Assembly: GCA_020746835.1 (NCBI GenBank)
Contig: JAGPNK010000020.1
Span: 1 to 64,000 of the forward strand
DNA length: 64,000 bases
Direction: 5' to 3'
DNA from: Stachybotrys elegans
Taxonomy: Eukaryota; Ascomycota; Sordariomycetes; Hypocreales; Stachybotryaceae
How positions within the stretch are numbered: the stretch's first letter is position 1; every line of letters begins with the position of its first letter. This document shows, one piece after another, positions 23,800 to 36,480 of this stretch. The position numbers and the translations under genes were made by a program. The notes under the pieces are model-generated. The model made no database searches and had not been told where the DNA came from. It saw nothing but the letters and a program-made list of their open reading frames with translations.

Positions 23800-24850
23800 A
23801 TGGCCCGAGGAATGTAAGTAAAAAAACCACCAGGACGACGAGACGAGTGCAAGAGTACTCCCCTTTGCTATCTCGACGTCGCACCTCACACCGTCGGCCG
23901 GCAATTACGAACCCATGAGCTGACCTCTCGACCAGCAAGAAGCACCAGAAGCGCCTCAGCGCCCCCTCGCACTGGCTGCTTGACAAGCTGTCGGGCGTCT
24001 ACGCCCCCAAGCCCTCGGCCGGTCCTCACAAGCTCCGCGAGTGCATGCCTCTGATCATCTTCATCCGCAACCGCCTCAAGTATGCGCTCAACTACCGCGA
24101 GACCAAGTCGATCCTGATGCAGCGCCTGGTCAAGGTTGACGGCAAGGTCCGCACCGACATGACCTACCCCGCTGGCTTCATGGACGTCATCTCGATCGAG
24201 AAGACTGGCGAGAACTTCCGCCTCATCTACGACACCAAGGGCCGCTTCACCGTCCACCGCATCCAGGCCGAGGAGGCCGAGTACAAGCTTGGCAAGGTCA
24301 AGCGCGTCCAGCTTGGTCGTGGTGGAATCCCATTCTTGGTCACGCACGATGCGAGAACGTGAGTTCTGTCAGACATCATTCAGCCGTTGGATCAAGCTTT
24401 GGTCGATTCGCAGTACACCCCCTACGACGACGATGGAGCTTTATTTTGACGGCTGTATGTTCCTCCCATGATGCCCCGTGTGCTAACGATTCTGTGCCCT
24501 GCAGCATCCGCTACCCTGACCCCAACATCAAGGTCAACGACACCGTCAAGATTGAGCTTGCCACTGGCAAGATCAGCCAGTTCATCAAGTTCGACACTGG
24601 TGCCATTGCCATGGTTACCGGCGGTCGTAACATGGGTCGTGTCGGCGTCATCACCCACCGTGAGCGCCACGACGGAGGCTTCAACATCGTCCACCTCAAG
24701 GACGCCATTGACAACTCCTTCGCCACCCGTGAGAGCAACGTCTTCGTCATTGGCGAGGAGAAGCCCTGGATCTCCCTGCCCAAGGGCAAGGGTGTCAAGC
24801 TCACCATTGCTGAGGAGCGTGACCGCCGCCGCGCTGCTGCCCTCCACTAA
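23800..24850 (+). CDS. rps4: 40S ribosomal protein eS4
   Basis: Predicted 260 residues, the usual length for the family, from exons 23800-23813, 23936-24358 and 24505-24850. The first exon is only 14 nt (MARGI in part); introns are 122 and 146 bp. eS4 is a small-subunit ribosomal protein that binds 18S rRNA. Conserved stretches are visible throughout: [13 protein letters not shown] at the start, [38 protein letters not shown] and [19 protein letters not shown]. Codon use is strongly biased to C-ending codons, as expected of a highly expressed gene. The three-exon arrangement with a tiny first exon is common for fungal ribosomal genes. All joins keep frame and reproduce the conserved protein, so confidence is very high. 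Confidence 0.98.
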
Positions 24851-27800
24851 ATTAAGAATATAGGGCTTGTGATGGGAAAAAAACGGGCATGAGGACTGGA
24901 GTCTCGGATCTGACGTTTGCTTTTTGCGGCTTTTAACTACCCTGAAGATAGCCAGCTTGAGGCTAACGACACGATGAAATTTGAACCAAGTAAAATCTTC
25001 CATGCCGATATTTCTTTCCCTTTATTGTGACGTCGCTGTAGTTGACATGGTTGAATATTGGTGTTGGATGAATTTGACTTTGATTCATTGTCGGCGTAGA
25101 CAAGCATTCACGAAAAGGACATGATCCCTTCTACACAGGTATTATCCCATAAGCCGCCTTGTGTCATGAGGGCAAACCCAGTCTTCCTTCTCTTCCCCAA
25201 GGCAGCTGGATTGCCCTCCAATTGAAGGATACCCATGATGTTCGGACAGAATTCATCTCCCCGAGGAGATGCTTAATTACGATTTTCGTTTATATTTCTT
25301 GAATGAAGTCGAGCCCTACCCAAATAGGCTGCGAGTGTCCTCTGTCTAACTGACAAGAGGGTGGTAAAGCCTATCAAGGCCATGCTCCAAGGCGTGAGGC
25401 TGAGGACTCAGGCTGGTCAGGATCACGCATCCACCCACGTCAGTTGCGCAGATCACCCAGGGTGCTGTCGGGAATGCCGCGATGCCTTCTCGACCCGATG
25501 GGAGCCCCGGTACCATGATCGACATGTGCCCAACCATTGTCCTGAATGTCTGTGCAACAGCCTGACCGCGGGGCCAGCTTTCGTGCCCGAGCGGTTGCGA
25601 GGCGAGAGCTGAGGCCTGAGCCTGACTCGAGTGGACGCTTGCCACCTCTTTTCTCGCTGTAACTGAATTGGGTCTGCCTGTCTCTTGCAGGAGAGGAGGA
25701 AGCAACGTTATGGCTAAGTTAGATACAGAAGTTGGCGGAGATGCATCGGCCAATAGAGGGTCATATCCAGGCCAGAGTCCTGGACAGTTGGGCCACGATA
25801 CGGTGCCCATCACGGCTCAGGAGGGAAAGGGTGGTTGATGAGTCGATTTCTTGGGCTGAATGAGAAAAGAGCAGTGTCCTAGGTTATGGGAGGAGTTTAC
25901 GTGGCCGTGGCAACATGTCAAGGATTCAATATCCATAGAGGCGGTGAACATAGCCCAACATCACACCGTATGTATGTAATAACTGTGGTACAGTGTGCGA
26001 CAATACAGCCGTGGGCGTATGGTGAGAAGTACAGAGGATGACATTGGAAAAGGGAAGTCCTCGGTAGTACGGAGTACAGAGTGTGGTAACACGGAGTACC
26101 CCAGCTGATTGGGTTTCTTTTCGGCCTGGAGGCTCGAGTCAGCCCGCAGAAAGCATGTCCCATTGGTGAGACAAGAATGTCAGTTGACCGAGAGTCTCAA
26201 GGATCTGTGATATCGTCTCCCCACCAGCACGTATGTATGGCGTTGGGCGGAACATTAGACAGACGACGCAGTGCAGATGAATGTGGCAGATGCCTCGTCA
26301 TTCGTGGCGCATTGCGTATCTGCGTGTCGCTCGGTTTAGATCGGATCTGGGAGTGAGGGATGGGCCCGGACAACGACGGAAATATGCCGCTCCAATATTG
26401 AACCGAGTCTGGAACTTGGTTTTCAACTTTCGGAACAGGCAGAGGGGATATGACGCTGAAATGACAATTCAAGCGACATGCGTGCTTGGTTGGCAGTGAC
26501 CGCAGGCATGTTTTTCATGGCATGGGCAGAACTCCTGCTACAGAAGCACCAGAAAGCAAAGTAAAGCAAAGTAAAGTCGCAGCGGTAAAAAAGATGCCGA
26601 GAGGGGGCCGAGGTGCGTTCGCGATCTCTTGTAGTGTCGTCTGGAAAGTCGACGGAGCGTGGGGGAGAAGAGCGGAGGTAGCGATCTTGACCTGGAGGGC
26701 TCCCCCACGTACAATGGATCGATGCCCTTGTCGACCGGTGTCAACTGGGACTCTTCCCCACGCACGATGGATCCTTTGGTCGACCGGTGTTGATTGCATC
26801 AGCAGGGCTATTTATTCGGAGTTAAAGAATACGAGTGGGAAAGAAGGAGGTTCGTAGACTGGCCTCAGCTCTGCAAGGCGTGAGACGGAACAATTTGGAG
26901 GCCCTCGCTTCATAACCTGGCAGACCGGTCGAGGTTGAGTGCGTGGGCTCATGAATGCAGCTGGCAGGATGCAGAAGCCATTGCATGACAGGCACACCTG
27001 ATCCCTTGCAGCAGGACCAGGTCTCGGTTCCTTGCTCTGCCAAACGAGTCGTAGAGGCAGTCATTGGCGAGTCTCCCGCCCCGGGTCCGAGGCATGCAGA
27101 GGGGCGGGAATTTACATCAGCCGTCGCTTGCCCTCTGCCTGGTGGAAATATTTCCATTTAGGTTTGAAGCTATCGGCATGCATACATATACGTAAGGACT
27201 TGGCAAGGGTTGGGTTTGGCTGCACGGAGCGGCAGGCAATTCAAGGTTTCCAGGGGGAGCCTTTCAGCCTTCCAGCCAGTCCTCCGACTCTTGTTGACGT
27301 CTTGTGACGCATCGTCTAGGCCAGCCAGAGACGCCGCCCTTGTTGTGCTTTTTGCCGTCTATATTTGCTTCTTCTCTTTTCTCCGGCCACACAATCGTCC
27401 ACGCGCACACATCTTGGCAACCCCGCCGTTGCACAAACCAAGGTATTTCCCGGCCGCTCGCGTGATGCTCCCCCCTCCCCTCTTTCTCGTGGATCACAAA
27501 TTCGCAACCTCCTCGCGGCTTACATGACTAAGAATGGGCTGCTGGCCGTTTCGTGAAGGAGGGAAGCCAATTTCGACAAGAGACATTGGGCAAATGTCGA
27601 TGAGCCGACACGGTCTTATTGTGTGGTGTGGAAGACGGATAAAGCCCGCCTCAAATAACGGAAACGCTTTGCCGGACTCATGAGACCCCGGATTCTTGTC
27701 AGTCGGACCTATTGGCTGGTGGTTACGTAGCGTATGTGTATGCTCATGTATGTATGTGTTCGAGGATGGGAGGTTGATCGCCGTGCATCTTACATGGTAG

Positions 27801-28762
27801 CCTCCGTGCTGCACCCCAGCTGCCAAGCCCCCTGCGCAAGCCTCTTCGGATGGATGCATGCTGCATGTTTCTTTCTCCCCTTTGCCACTCTATTCTTTCT
27901 TTATTCCTGGTCCGGCCCTGCTTGTTGTTCTGTCACCATGCCGATCCACGATAGCTGGCGGTGAGTTGCTGTGCGGCGCCTTTTGCCAAGACACACACAC
28001 TGTGTCTTCTCAGATGATGACAAGCCCAAATTACAGCCGTTAATTTCCACCTGCTGTTCAAACCCCACTCTGACTGACTTCTCCGGTCTGTATCCGTACC
28101 GATGTCTGGGTGTACCGGCCCCGACCCGCCACGTCTGTTGCTGGCACATCGTGACTTGTCTAGCGCCTGCTCCATGCCTAGCGTATCCTTCCAGACGAGG
28201 CATGCCCATATATTATATGTGTAGGAAGTGCCCCCGGGTCATGGATTCTTTCAAGTTATCGATACCAAGCCTTGGCTCCTCTGTGTCAAGTGGTTAGGCT
28301 GCGAACCCCTCATGCCCTCTGTCTGCCTGGGCAAACAGCCTCTTCAAACAGTAACCACACAAGGTTCTGCTTCTCAACCTCACTACCCTCCCTCAACACC
28401 ACCCCCACCCCCACCTAGTGACTAGGAGCCGGGTTATCAGTCTAACGTCTTGGAATTCGTGGGTGAGTGAACCCGTGGTGGAGTCCATGTCCATATATAT
28501 AATGGGGTTTGCAGGCCAGTGTCGAGGCCAGTCGACAACTCAACTTGAAAGGGGCAACTACACTTGCTTAGACGACGACCCGCCGACCAAACCACCCCCC
28601 CGGAACGCAAGTGGACCTCATATTGCGTGCTTGGTGCCGATTCCGGTCCCGATTCTCCGTGTCTACACCGGCTTGAGCTGTTTTCGTTGTCTGTCGTCGT
28701 GACTCTTTTGTCAAGGAGTCAATAGCATCAAGTTTGAGTTGTGTTAAGACCTGCCAACAAAC
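24851..28762. other. Largest gap in the window, no gene recognised
   Basis: About 3.9 kb between eS4 and the D-lactate dehydrogenase gene. It contains an imperfect duplicated ~50-bp segment at 26703-26798, scattered short open frames (the longest from an ATG is 25810-25346 on the minus strand, 154 codons, no motif recognised), TATATATAAT at 28493-28502 and pyrimidine-rich DNA before 28700. Unrecognised small or multi-exon genes cannot be excluded. Confidence 0.4.
26703..26798. repeat. Two imperfect direct copies of a ~45-50 bp segment
   Basis: The copies begin CCCCACGTACAATGGATC (26703) and CCCCACGCACGATGGATC (26756). Both end in GTCGACCGGTGT followed by a diverged tail. The second copy is about 3 bp shorter in the middle. 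This could be a tandem duplication or a pair of related binding sites. Confidence 0.7.
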
Positions 28763-30901
28763 ATGTCATCAAGGCACCATGTTCGCATCCTGGTTGGCCA
28801 GGGGTCCAAGTTTGTCACTCGGCGAGGCTTCACGACTTCTCTGCGCCGTCGTGCGGGAGCCGAGGCCGGAGACCTCCAAGCCAAGGTTGCTGGAGGAGCT
28901 TCTTCGGCCGGCTCTGGATGGTCAACCCGAGCGGTTTGGGCTGTTGCAGCCGGTGCTGGACTTGTCGGCTGCGGCGTGTCGAGCATGATGTTGCTGCGGA
29001 ACGACTCCTCGAAACTCGTGGCAACTTCTGTTGCTGTACGAAACGAGCCGGAGAACCGATATGCCACTATGCCTGAGATGGAGCAGGTGAGTTAATCCTT
29101 GGCACGGGCAAAACTCACCGGAAGGCCGTAGTTTAACTCTCGGCAGGCTATTCAAGAAATCATCGACGAAATCGGCGATGAAGATTTGATCTCAACAGAC
29201 CCGGAAGACTTGCACAGGCACGGGTACTCATCGTGGTCATCGGTCAACCCGGACAATCTTCCCGTGGCCGTGGCATACCCTCGAAACACGGAACAGGTAG
29301 CCGCCATTGCCCGTATCTGCTACAAGTACCGTGTGCCCATCATTCCTTACTCTGGCGGCTCCAGTCTTGAAGGCAATTTCTCAGCCCCGTATGGAGGAGT
29401 CAGCATAGACTTTGCGTACATGGACCAGATTATCCAGTTCAACAAGGAGGACATGGACATTGTTGTGCAGCCAAGCATCGGCTGGCAAGATTTGAACGAG
29501 ACTCTAGCAAAGATGGGGAGCGGACTGTTCTTTCCAATCGACCCTGGTAGGTGCAGCAATGATTTTAGCTGGATATACTTCTGACCCTTTGCAGGCCCAA
29601 GTGCCAAGATTGGAGGTATGATTGGCACAAACTGCTCTGGAACTAACGCTGTCAAGTACGGGACGATGAAGGACTGGATCATCAACCTGACGGTTGTCTT
29701 GGCCGATGGACGCGTAATCAAGACTCGAAGAAGACCCCGCAAGTCGTCTGCAGGCTACAACCTGAACAGCTTGTTTGTTGGCTCTGAGGGAACGCTTGGC
29801 ATTGTCACGGAAGGTTTGTAACTCTCCCCCCCTCGTCATGTTTGTTTGCCAGCTGCAGTGCAGATGGCGACGGCGAAGACCGAAGGCTGACACAAACGAC
29901 ATTGCAGCCACCCTGAAGCTTGCGGTGGTTCCGGAAGAGTTTTCTGTGGCTGTCGTGCCATTCCCATCCATCCGGGATGCCGCTTCCGTTGCCGCCGGTG
30001 TCATGCAGGCTGGAATCCCGGTCGCTTCCATGGAAATCATGGATGAAGTGCAGATGCGCGTCGTCAACCTTGGTGGTGCAACGGCTCCCCGCGTCTGGGA
30101 AGAGCGCCCAACCTTGTTCTTCAAATTTGCTGGCAGCAAGGCCAGTGTACAGGACAACATCGACCGGGTCCAGGAGATTGCAAAAGCAAACAAGGGTGGC
30201 AAGTTCGAGTTTGCCAAGGATGCCCAGGAGCAGAAACTGCTATGGTCCGCCAGAAAGGAGTCACTCTGGTCCATGCTTGCGCTGCGAAAGGGAGATGAGG
30301 ACGTCTGTAAGTAGCCGCGTCGCGTCGCTGGATGGTGTTGTACAATTACGCCACCATGCGGGGTGGATTATGAGCTGCTTTGACTGACCCATTTACAGGG
30401 AGCACCGATGTTGCCGTTCCTTTCAGCCGGCTTGCGGATCTGATCGAGATTAGCAAGAAGGAAATGGACGACCTTGGCCTGTTTGCCAGCATCCTCGGCC
30501 ACATTGGCGACGGCAACTTTCATGAGAGCATCATGTATGACCGTAGCAACAAGGAGGAGCGGGAGAAGGTCGAGAGATGCGTCAAGAACATGGTACGAAG
30601 AGCTCTCGACATGGGAGGAACGTGCACCGGCGAGCACGGAATCGGCTGGGGCAAGAAGGAGAGTTTGGTGTGGGAGGTTGGCCCCGAGACGATTGGTGTC
30701 ATGCAGACCATCAAGAGCTCGCTGGATCCTCTTTGGATCATGAACCCCGGCAAGATTATAGACGTGCCATGGATGGAGGGCCATGAGCTCAAGCGGGAGG
30801 ACGTGGTGGCGCCGGTTCGTGCGCCCTCGACCAACTTCCAGCAGGCCAAGGAGTGGTCGATAGACCTCCAAGGCACGGCGATGCCTGCCAACAAGAGTTG
30901 A
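28763..30901 (+). CDS. dld1: D-lactate dehydrogenase (cytochrome c), mitochondrial
   Basis: Predicted 614 residues from five exons: 28763-29086, 29147-29546, 29595-29813, 29908-30306 and 30399-30901. Introns are 60, 48, 94 and 92 bp. The enzyme oxidises D-lactate to pyruvate with FAD and passes electrons to cytochrome c in the mitochondrial intermembrane space. The basic N-terminus with [11 protein letters not shown] fits a presequence, and a hydrophobic segment (about residues 57-77) fits the inner-membrane anchor of Dld1. The FAD-binding type 4 domain shows [25 protein letters not shown] and [18 protein letters not shown]. The C-terminal FAD-oxidase domain shows [12 protein letters not shown] and [15 protein letters not shown]. 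The EATLKL motif is restored only by the 29813/29908 join, which supports that intron. The related 2-hydroxyglutarate dehydrogenase Dld2/3 is less likely because of the presequence plus anchor. Confidence 0.95.
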
Positions 30902-31665
30902 TGAAAACTTGAGCGTTTTGGATGCGGCAGAGCGGAAACTAGGACAAAAGGAGGATGGACGTGCAGAGCTGGTCTATGTTTGTTGTTGTTTGCTTCGCAT
31001 TTATCGGCGCCTGTATTTGACTGACAGTACCTTGGTCCGCACGGCAACGGCAAGAAGAATATCTATTGAACTCACGTTACCTCCATGGAAAAGGACGCGG
31101 CCATCTTGTGCAGAGCCTTTGTGGCTACTAAGGTAAGGATGTTGCCATCAGACCTCACAGTGTCCTTTCTCTGGCACTTCGTCGCTGTTGTTGGGTCTCC
31201 TTTGTTCGAGGTTGACCAGAATTGTTTCCCGCCTTATCTGCCAAACGTTTGCGGGCCATAACAAAGAAGAAAGCATCATCCGAAGATAAAAAATCGTCTA
31301 GGCTGGGTGTTTCACAGATCAACGTTCCCAGCACCCATGGCACCTTATTTCTAGGTCCCTGAAAAGTGGTAGGCGACTGGCGGCAGGCGGCAGACGGCAG
31401 GTGCTTTCAAACTCCCTTCCGCAGCCTGCTCTCCCACATATTTTCTCTCTGCTTCCTACCACCCTCTTCACTCTCCTGCAGATTTCTCCATGAAACCTCA
31501 TCTCAACTCTATAATTCCTCTTCACTGCGCATACACCATTTCCCCTCAACTACGTTGCTATTGCGCTTGCCTTCTCCTTGCTTTACACCACACCTGTGGC
31601 CTGCACCGTTTACCACCCTTGATATTCGTGTCGATCCTCACGACCAATTGAGAGAAACCGTGAAT
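30902..31665. other. Intergenic region before the RNA polymerase gene
   Basis: Same-strand gap between the dehydrogenase and the polymerase. It includes a GGCGGCAGGCGGCAGACGGC patch at about 31380-31400 and a pyrimidine-rich leader from about 31405 to 31600. An open frame at 31366-31752 extends upstream of the polymerase start but only its last 26 codons or so are taken as coding. Confidence 0.5.
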
Positions 31666-34600
31666 ATGGTGAGAAGTCGTGGGCACACGCCTCGACGATC
31701 AAGTTCCTCGAGGCCGGACACACGCTACAATAGCCCCAAGAGAGGTCAGTAGTGACACTGCAAGCACAACCCATTGTCAGTTCGTTCGCTAACAGTATCC
31801 TAGTGGTCCGGGTGGAAGGATGGGAGTCGTGGGACGAGGTTGAAGTCAAGGTTCATGGTCTACCCAAGGACATCGAACTTGCACAGTTGTGGGACATCTT
31901 TTCTCGTCATGGCGAGATAACCAGAATCGACGTCTTCTCGAGAAGTCCGACAGACACCACCATGTCAGCCAAGTTGTGTTTTGAACCCCCTCCGAGCTAC
32001 GCATTCTGGGAGGCGGAGCCATACATTGTCATGCACCCCGACAAGGTCCGGGAACTTCGCTTGGATGTGGTCCCGGTGGTTGAAGCCTCCGACAAGTGGA
32101 TTCTCAGTAAGATTTCGTCAAGGAAGGGGCCCTCACGAAAGTATGCAAGGACTATGAAGCTGCAGCTTCGCGAGATCAAGTTTGGGTGCCGGACAGGCGA
32201 ACAGACAATGGCTGTCAAGCGAACCTTTTCGAGCACCCAGAAACAGAGAGACCTCAAAATGGAGGTCAATAGCCAGAGAGAACAACTCACCATCTATCTC
32301 CCAATGAGGCCAACTCCGGAAAACGGGCTGCGTGTTTCGGCAGGGTACAAGCTTGAAATCGACATCCCAAGCCTGAAGCAAGTCTTCGAGACGGCAGCCA
32401 GCGATGGCCACCGTGCTTTGACTTTTTCTGTTCCCTACCCGCCGAGATACTTCAGGCGAGTGGAGAATCTCAGATCGAGCATACAAGAAGATGAGCGCAT
32501 CTGGAGGGAGAGGGACGGATGGAACAGAGTGACTGAGTTCGTCAAGGACCACATCGAGCCGCTCCGTCATCCTGTGGCACTCCACACCGATATACGTGAC
32601 CCGGAATACATGGAGATTGGTAAGTGGCTTACCTTCAGCCTCTTGGTGGACGTTCAAAACGACAAGGCGAGGCAGTCTTTTGACAACATCACGGCTTTCC
32701 TGAAAGACCTGAATGTGAGCCTCGAGCCCAATGAGAAATTCGAATTCAGGTCAGACATGAAGCAAACAGTCTGGGACTTTCTCCGCCACGATCCCGGCAT
32801 CAACAACAGCGCCGCTCTGGCTCAGCTGGAAGAAAACGTCCCTGCTTTGCCATTTGCTGTGCGATACCAGCTAGAGGTCTGCCTCTCCAAGGGAATCCTC
32901 GACGAACACAACGTCACGGCCGAGTTCCTCCTCAAACTGGCCGAGCTGGGACCGGAAAAGGCACGACATCATCTGGAATGGCTGGCCGACCAAGAAAAGC
33001 CCGAGTACAATCCTATGAGTCTATTCGAGAACCCCGACGCAGAGTTCTACTACCCCAATACCAACCTGCCCCATTATTGCACACTCGTGCGCAAGGTGAA
33101 CATTACACCCACCCGGATTTGCTTCAGTACTCCGACTCTTGAGAAGTCCAACCGAGTCACTCGAAAGTACAACCTTGATCAAGATCGTTTCCTGAGGGTT
33201 CAGTTCGTCAATGAGACAGAAAATGATCGCATCAAAGCCTCCAAGTTTCGAGACGCCGACGACGACATGTGGAGGAAGCTGCTCAGAGTCCTATTCCAAG
33301 GAATCCAGATCGGAGATCGCAATTATGAGTTCCTGGCTTTCGGCAGTTCCCAATTGAGGCAGGCTGGTGCCTACTTCTTCTGCCCCACGGATCATCTGTC
33401 GTGCGATCAAGTCAGAAGCTGGATGGGCAACTTTGATCACATTAAGATCATTGCCAAGTACGCTGCACGACTGGGCCAATGCTTCTCGACTACCCGGGAG
33501 ATCCGCCGAGTAGGCAAGCCAGAAATACGCCGCATTCCGGACATTGAGAGAAACGGCTACTGCTTCACAGACGGCGTAGGCATGATATCGGAGTTCTTGT
33601 CGCGCATTGTGATCGAGGAGATGGAGCTGGACGTCTTTGATGAGCCATCCACGTTCCAATTCCGGATGGGTGGTCATAAGGGTGTTCTGGTCAACTGGCC
33701 GCAAGCCAAAGGCATGGAGGTTCTCGTCAGAGCATCACAAGAGAAGTTTGAGGCAGAATACAATGGGCTCGAGGTCATCAAATGTGCCAAGTATGCCACG
33801 GCGACTCTGAACCGCCAGACAATCGTGATTCTTGAGTGCCTCGGAGTACCCATCAAGGCTTTCATGGGCCTTCTCGAAATCCAGCTGGGACAATACAAAA
33901 AGTCTGAGGAGGACGACCAGGTTGCTATTGAGCTCCTTACGAAATTTGTCGACGAAAACCACACCACTTTGGCAATTGCGGACCTGATCAAGGCTGGGTT
34001 CAAGGACATTCACGAGCCATTTGTCCTCAACGTCCTCACTCTTTGGAGAGCCTGGTCGATGAAGCTGTTGAAGGAAAAAGCAAGGATTCTGGTGGACAAA
34101 AGTGCCTTTGTGCTGGGCTGCGTCGATGAAACGGGGACTTTGAAGGGTCATTCGGTCGAGACCGAGGGTTCCAAGGTCAAGGACATTAGTCAACTCCCAG
34201 AAATCTTCCTTCAGATATCAGATCCAAAGCTGAACCATCAGAAGAGAATAATAACGGGAGTTTGCATTGTGGGCAGAAATCCGTCACTCCACCCAGGGGA
34301 TATCCGAGTCGTTCACGCGGTTGATAACCCCGAGCTCCACCACTTGAAGGACGTTGTCGTCTTTCCTTCAACAGGGGACCGCCCTATTCCCAATATGTTA
34401 TCCGGAGGTGATTTGGACGGTGATGATTTCTTCATCATATGGGAGCCGTCTCTCATACCCGATGAATGGAACTTCCCTCCCATGAACTACAGCGGCCCCA
34501 AGCCCGAAGAAAGGACAGAAGACGTCAGCGTCGAAGACCTGTGCAATTTCTTTGTTCAATACTTGCAAAAGGATGTCTTGGGGCTGATAGCCACTAACCA

Positions 34601-35615
34601 CTTGGCATTTGCTGATGAGATGGGCCCGAAGTCGGATATTTGTAAGATCCCCCCCAATTCACGATTGACGAGTTGTCCACTTACCAAGGATATAGGTCTA
34701 CGCTTAGCAGAGCTGCACTCGGATGCTGTAGACTTCCCAAAGACAGGAAAGCCGGCTGATTATAGCCACAAGAAACTTCGAGCAAAAATATGGCCGCATT
34801 TTATGGACAAGAAAGGAAACTCACGTCGTTCATGCAAAGCCCTTGGTGTTATCTACGACAAGCTCGACCGGGAGACGTTCCAGTTTAAGCCAAACTGGGA
34901 AGATGCCTTTGACCAGCGGATTCTCAAACGGTATCAACTGGACCATGATATCCTCAAGGCCGCACGGACAATCAAGACGCAATACGACATGTCTACACGG
35001 CGACTCTTGGCTCAGCAGAACCTGGCGACGGAATTCGAGCTGTGGACTGGCTTCGCCATGTCAAAGGCACCTGGCGAGACCGAGTACAAACGCCAGGAGA
35101 CGCTGGGACACGAGTTTGACGCTCTCAAACAACGATTCCGTGAGCTATGCTACGAGAAGGCCGGCGGCAGAAGCCCTGATAAGATTGACCCATTCGTTGC
35201 AGCCATGTACAAGGTAACAGAAGAAGAGGTCAAGATAGCTCTGTTTGAGCGAGAGCGAGGTCCAATCAACGATGCGGGACGCATCATCCAGCCTCCGGCA
35301 TACGAGGCCAGATCTATGCCATTGATTACGTTCCCTTGGATCTTCTACGAGTGCATGATTCGCATTGCTGGCAGAGTAAGAAGTCGGCCGAGGAAGTTAC
35401 CGTTTCATGCCCGAGAAGAAGCAGTTGCCAAGCACACACCTAGCAATGATCCCAATCAACCCACAGGAGAACAGAATGAACAGGTCATGGAGGAAACGGC
35501 GGCAGCAATCGAGCAGGATAGGGAAGGATCGGGGGAATGCGAGACGGGGGAATGCGAGAAAGATGGGAGCCAAGCCACCAATGGTCTGGATCAAGAGAGT
35601 GACAAGCAGAGATGA
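31666..35615 (+). CDS. RNA-dependent RNA polymerase (RNA silencing type)
   Basis: Predicted 1278 residues from exons 31666-31744, 31804-34641 and 34696-35615. The long open frame upstream of 31804 opens at GTG; the ATG at 31666 joined over a 59-bp intron (GCTAAC branch, CCTAG acceptor) gives a conventional start MVRSRGHTPRRSS. The second intron, 54 bp, has GTAAGA and ATAG ends, contains no stop and is a multiple of three. Removing it gives SDICLRLAELHSDAV, the usual family pattern. The catalytic motif is SGGDLDGDD (D896-D900), the DxDGD signature of cellular RdRPs that make double-stranded RNA for silencing. An RRM-like region (VKVHGLPKDIELAQLWDIF) lies near the N-terminus. The DLDGD form and layout suggest the Rdp1/SAD-1/RRP-3 side rather than QDE-1, but I cannot place it more closely. 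The C-terminus is Glu/Gln-rich. Confidence 0.93.
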
Positions 35616-35885
35616 CTGGCCGCAAAAGGGCACTGATGTTTCCGCAGAGCATCGAGACTTGCAACTAGAAGCAGTTCCAGTCCAAGGCCCCGGCTGTCCA
35701 CAATTTTCTTCTTTTTCTTCTTCTTCTTCAAAATCTCAAGGCTGTTATGTATGGCCCGAAATGTTGCTATTGTGAGAGGATTTGGCGATATCAGGAGCTA
35801 CATCTGCAGCCAAGTTGCTTAGATAGAGCAGATAGAGAGCGTTTATGAGTCGATCGTCAATAGACACTCAATCTACACGGATATT

Positions 35886-36438
35886 CTACCTTTTCACGCA
35901 GAGATCAGTTCGGATAACCCATTTCTCGCCCTCGCGAACTTCACGGCCCTCATGCTATGAAGAGTTAGCAAAATAAGGGCATAAGCAGCCAAAGGGGGAT
36001 AGTGCTGAGGAAAGAGGAAACAGTGCATGACGTGGAACTGACCAGGAGACAATCGTAACCATGCTTGTGCAGGAGAAGCATGCCGGTCTCGAGGGGCACG
36101 GCAATCTCTGTAGACGGTGACTTATTGTCGCCGGGATAGAAGACTGTCTCACCGCCAACGCAGCCTTCAGCGGATGAGGTCAAGTAGAGGAGAAGAGTCC
36201 AGGTTGTGCGAGCTGAAACGGGAGGGTCGAGTGGGAGAACAACAGCATTGGAGTCGTCATCTACAAGTAAGTGTAAGTGTCAGCGTCCGAGCACATGGAC
36301 AAGGGTATCGGCGATGGCTGTTGTAAAGGAGGGGAAGGAGAGGTAGGGGGAGAGGTAAGGGGTGGTTAGCGATGAAAAGCTGAAGACGAAAAGAGTTATG
36401 CAATGCTGACGATGGGCGGGGGGGGGGGGGGGGAGAAG

Positions 36439-36480
<42 letters not shown>

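Noticed and set aside
25346..25810. 154-codon minus-strand frame in the large gap
   Set aside because: Starts at ATG and could be a small gene, but nothing in it resembles a known protein and there is no splice or codon-use support.
29504..30274. 256-codon minus-strand frame
   Set aside because: Antisense shadow of D-lactate dehydrogenase exons 3 and 4 and crosses its introns.
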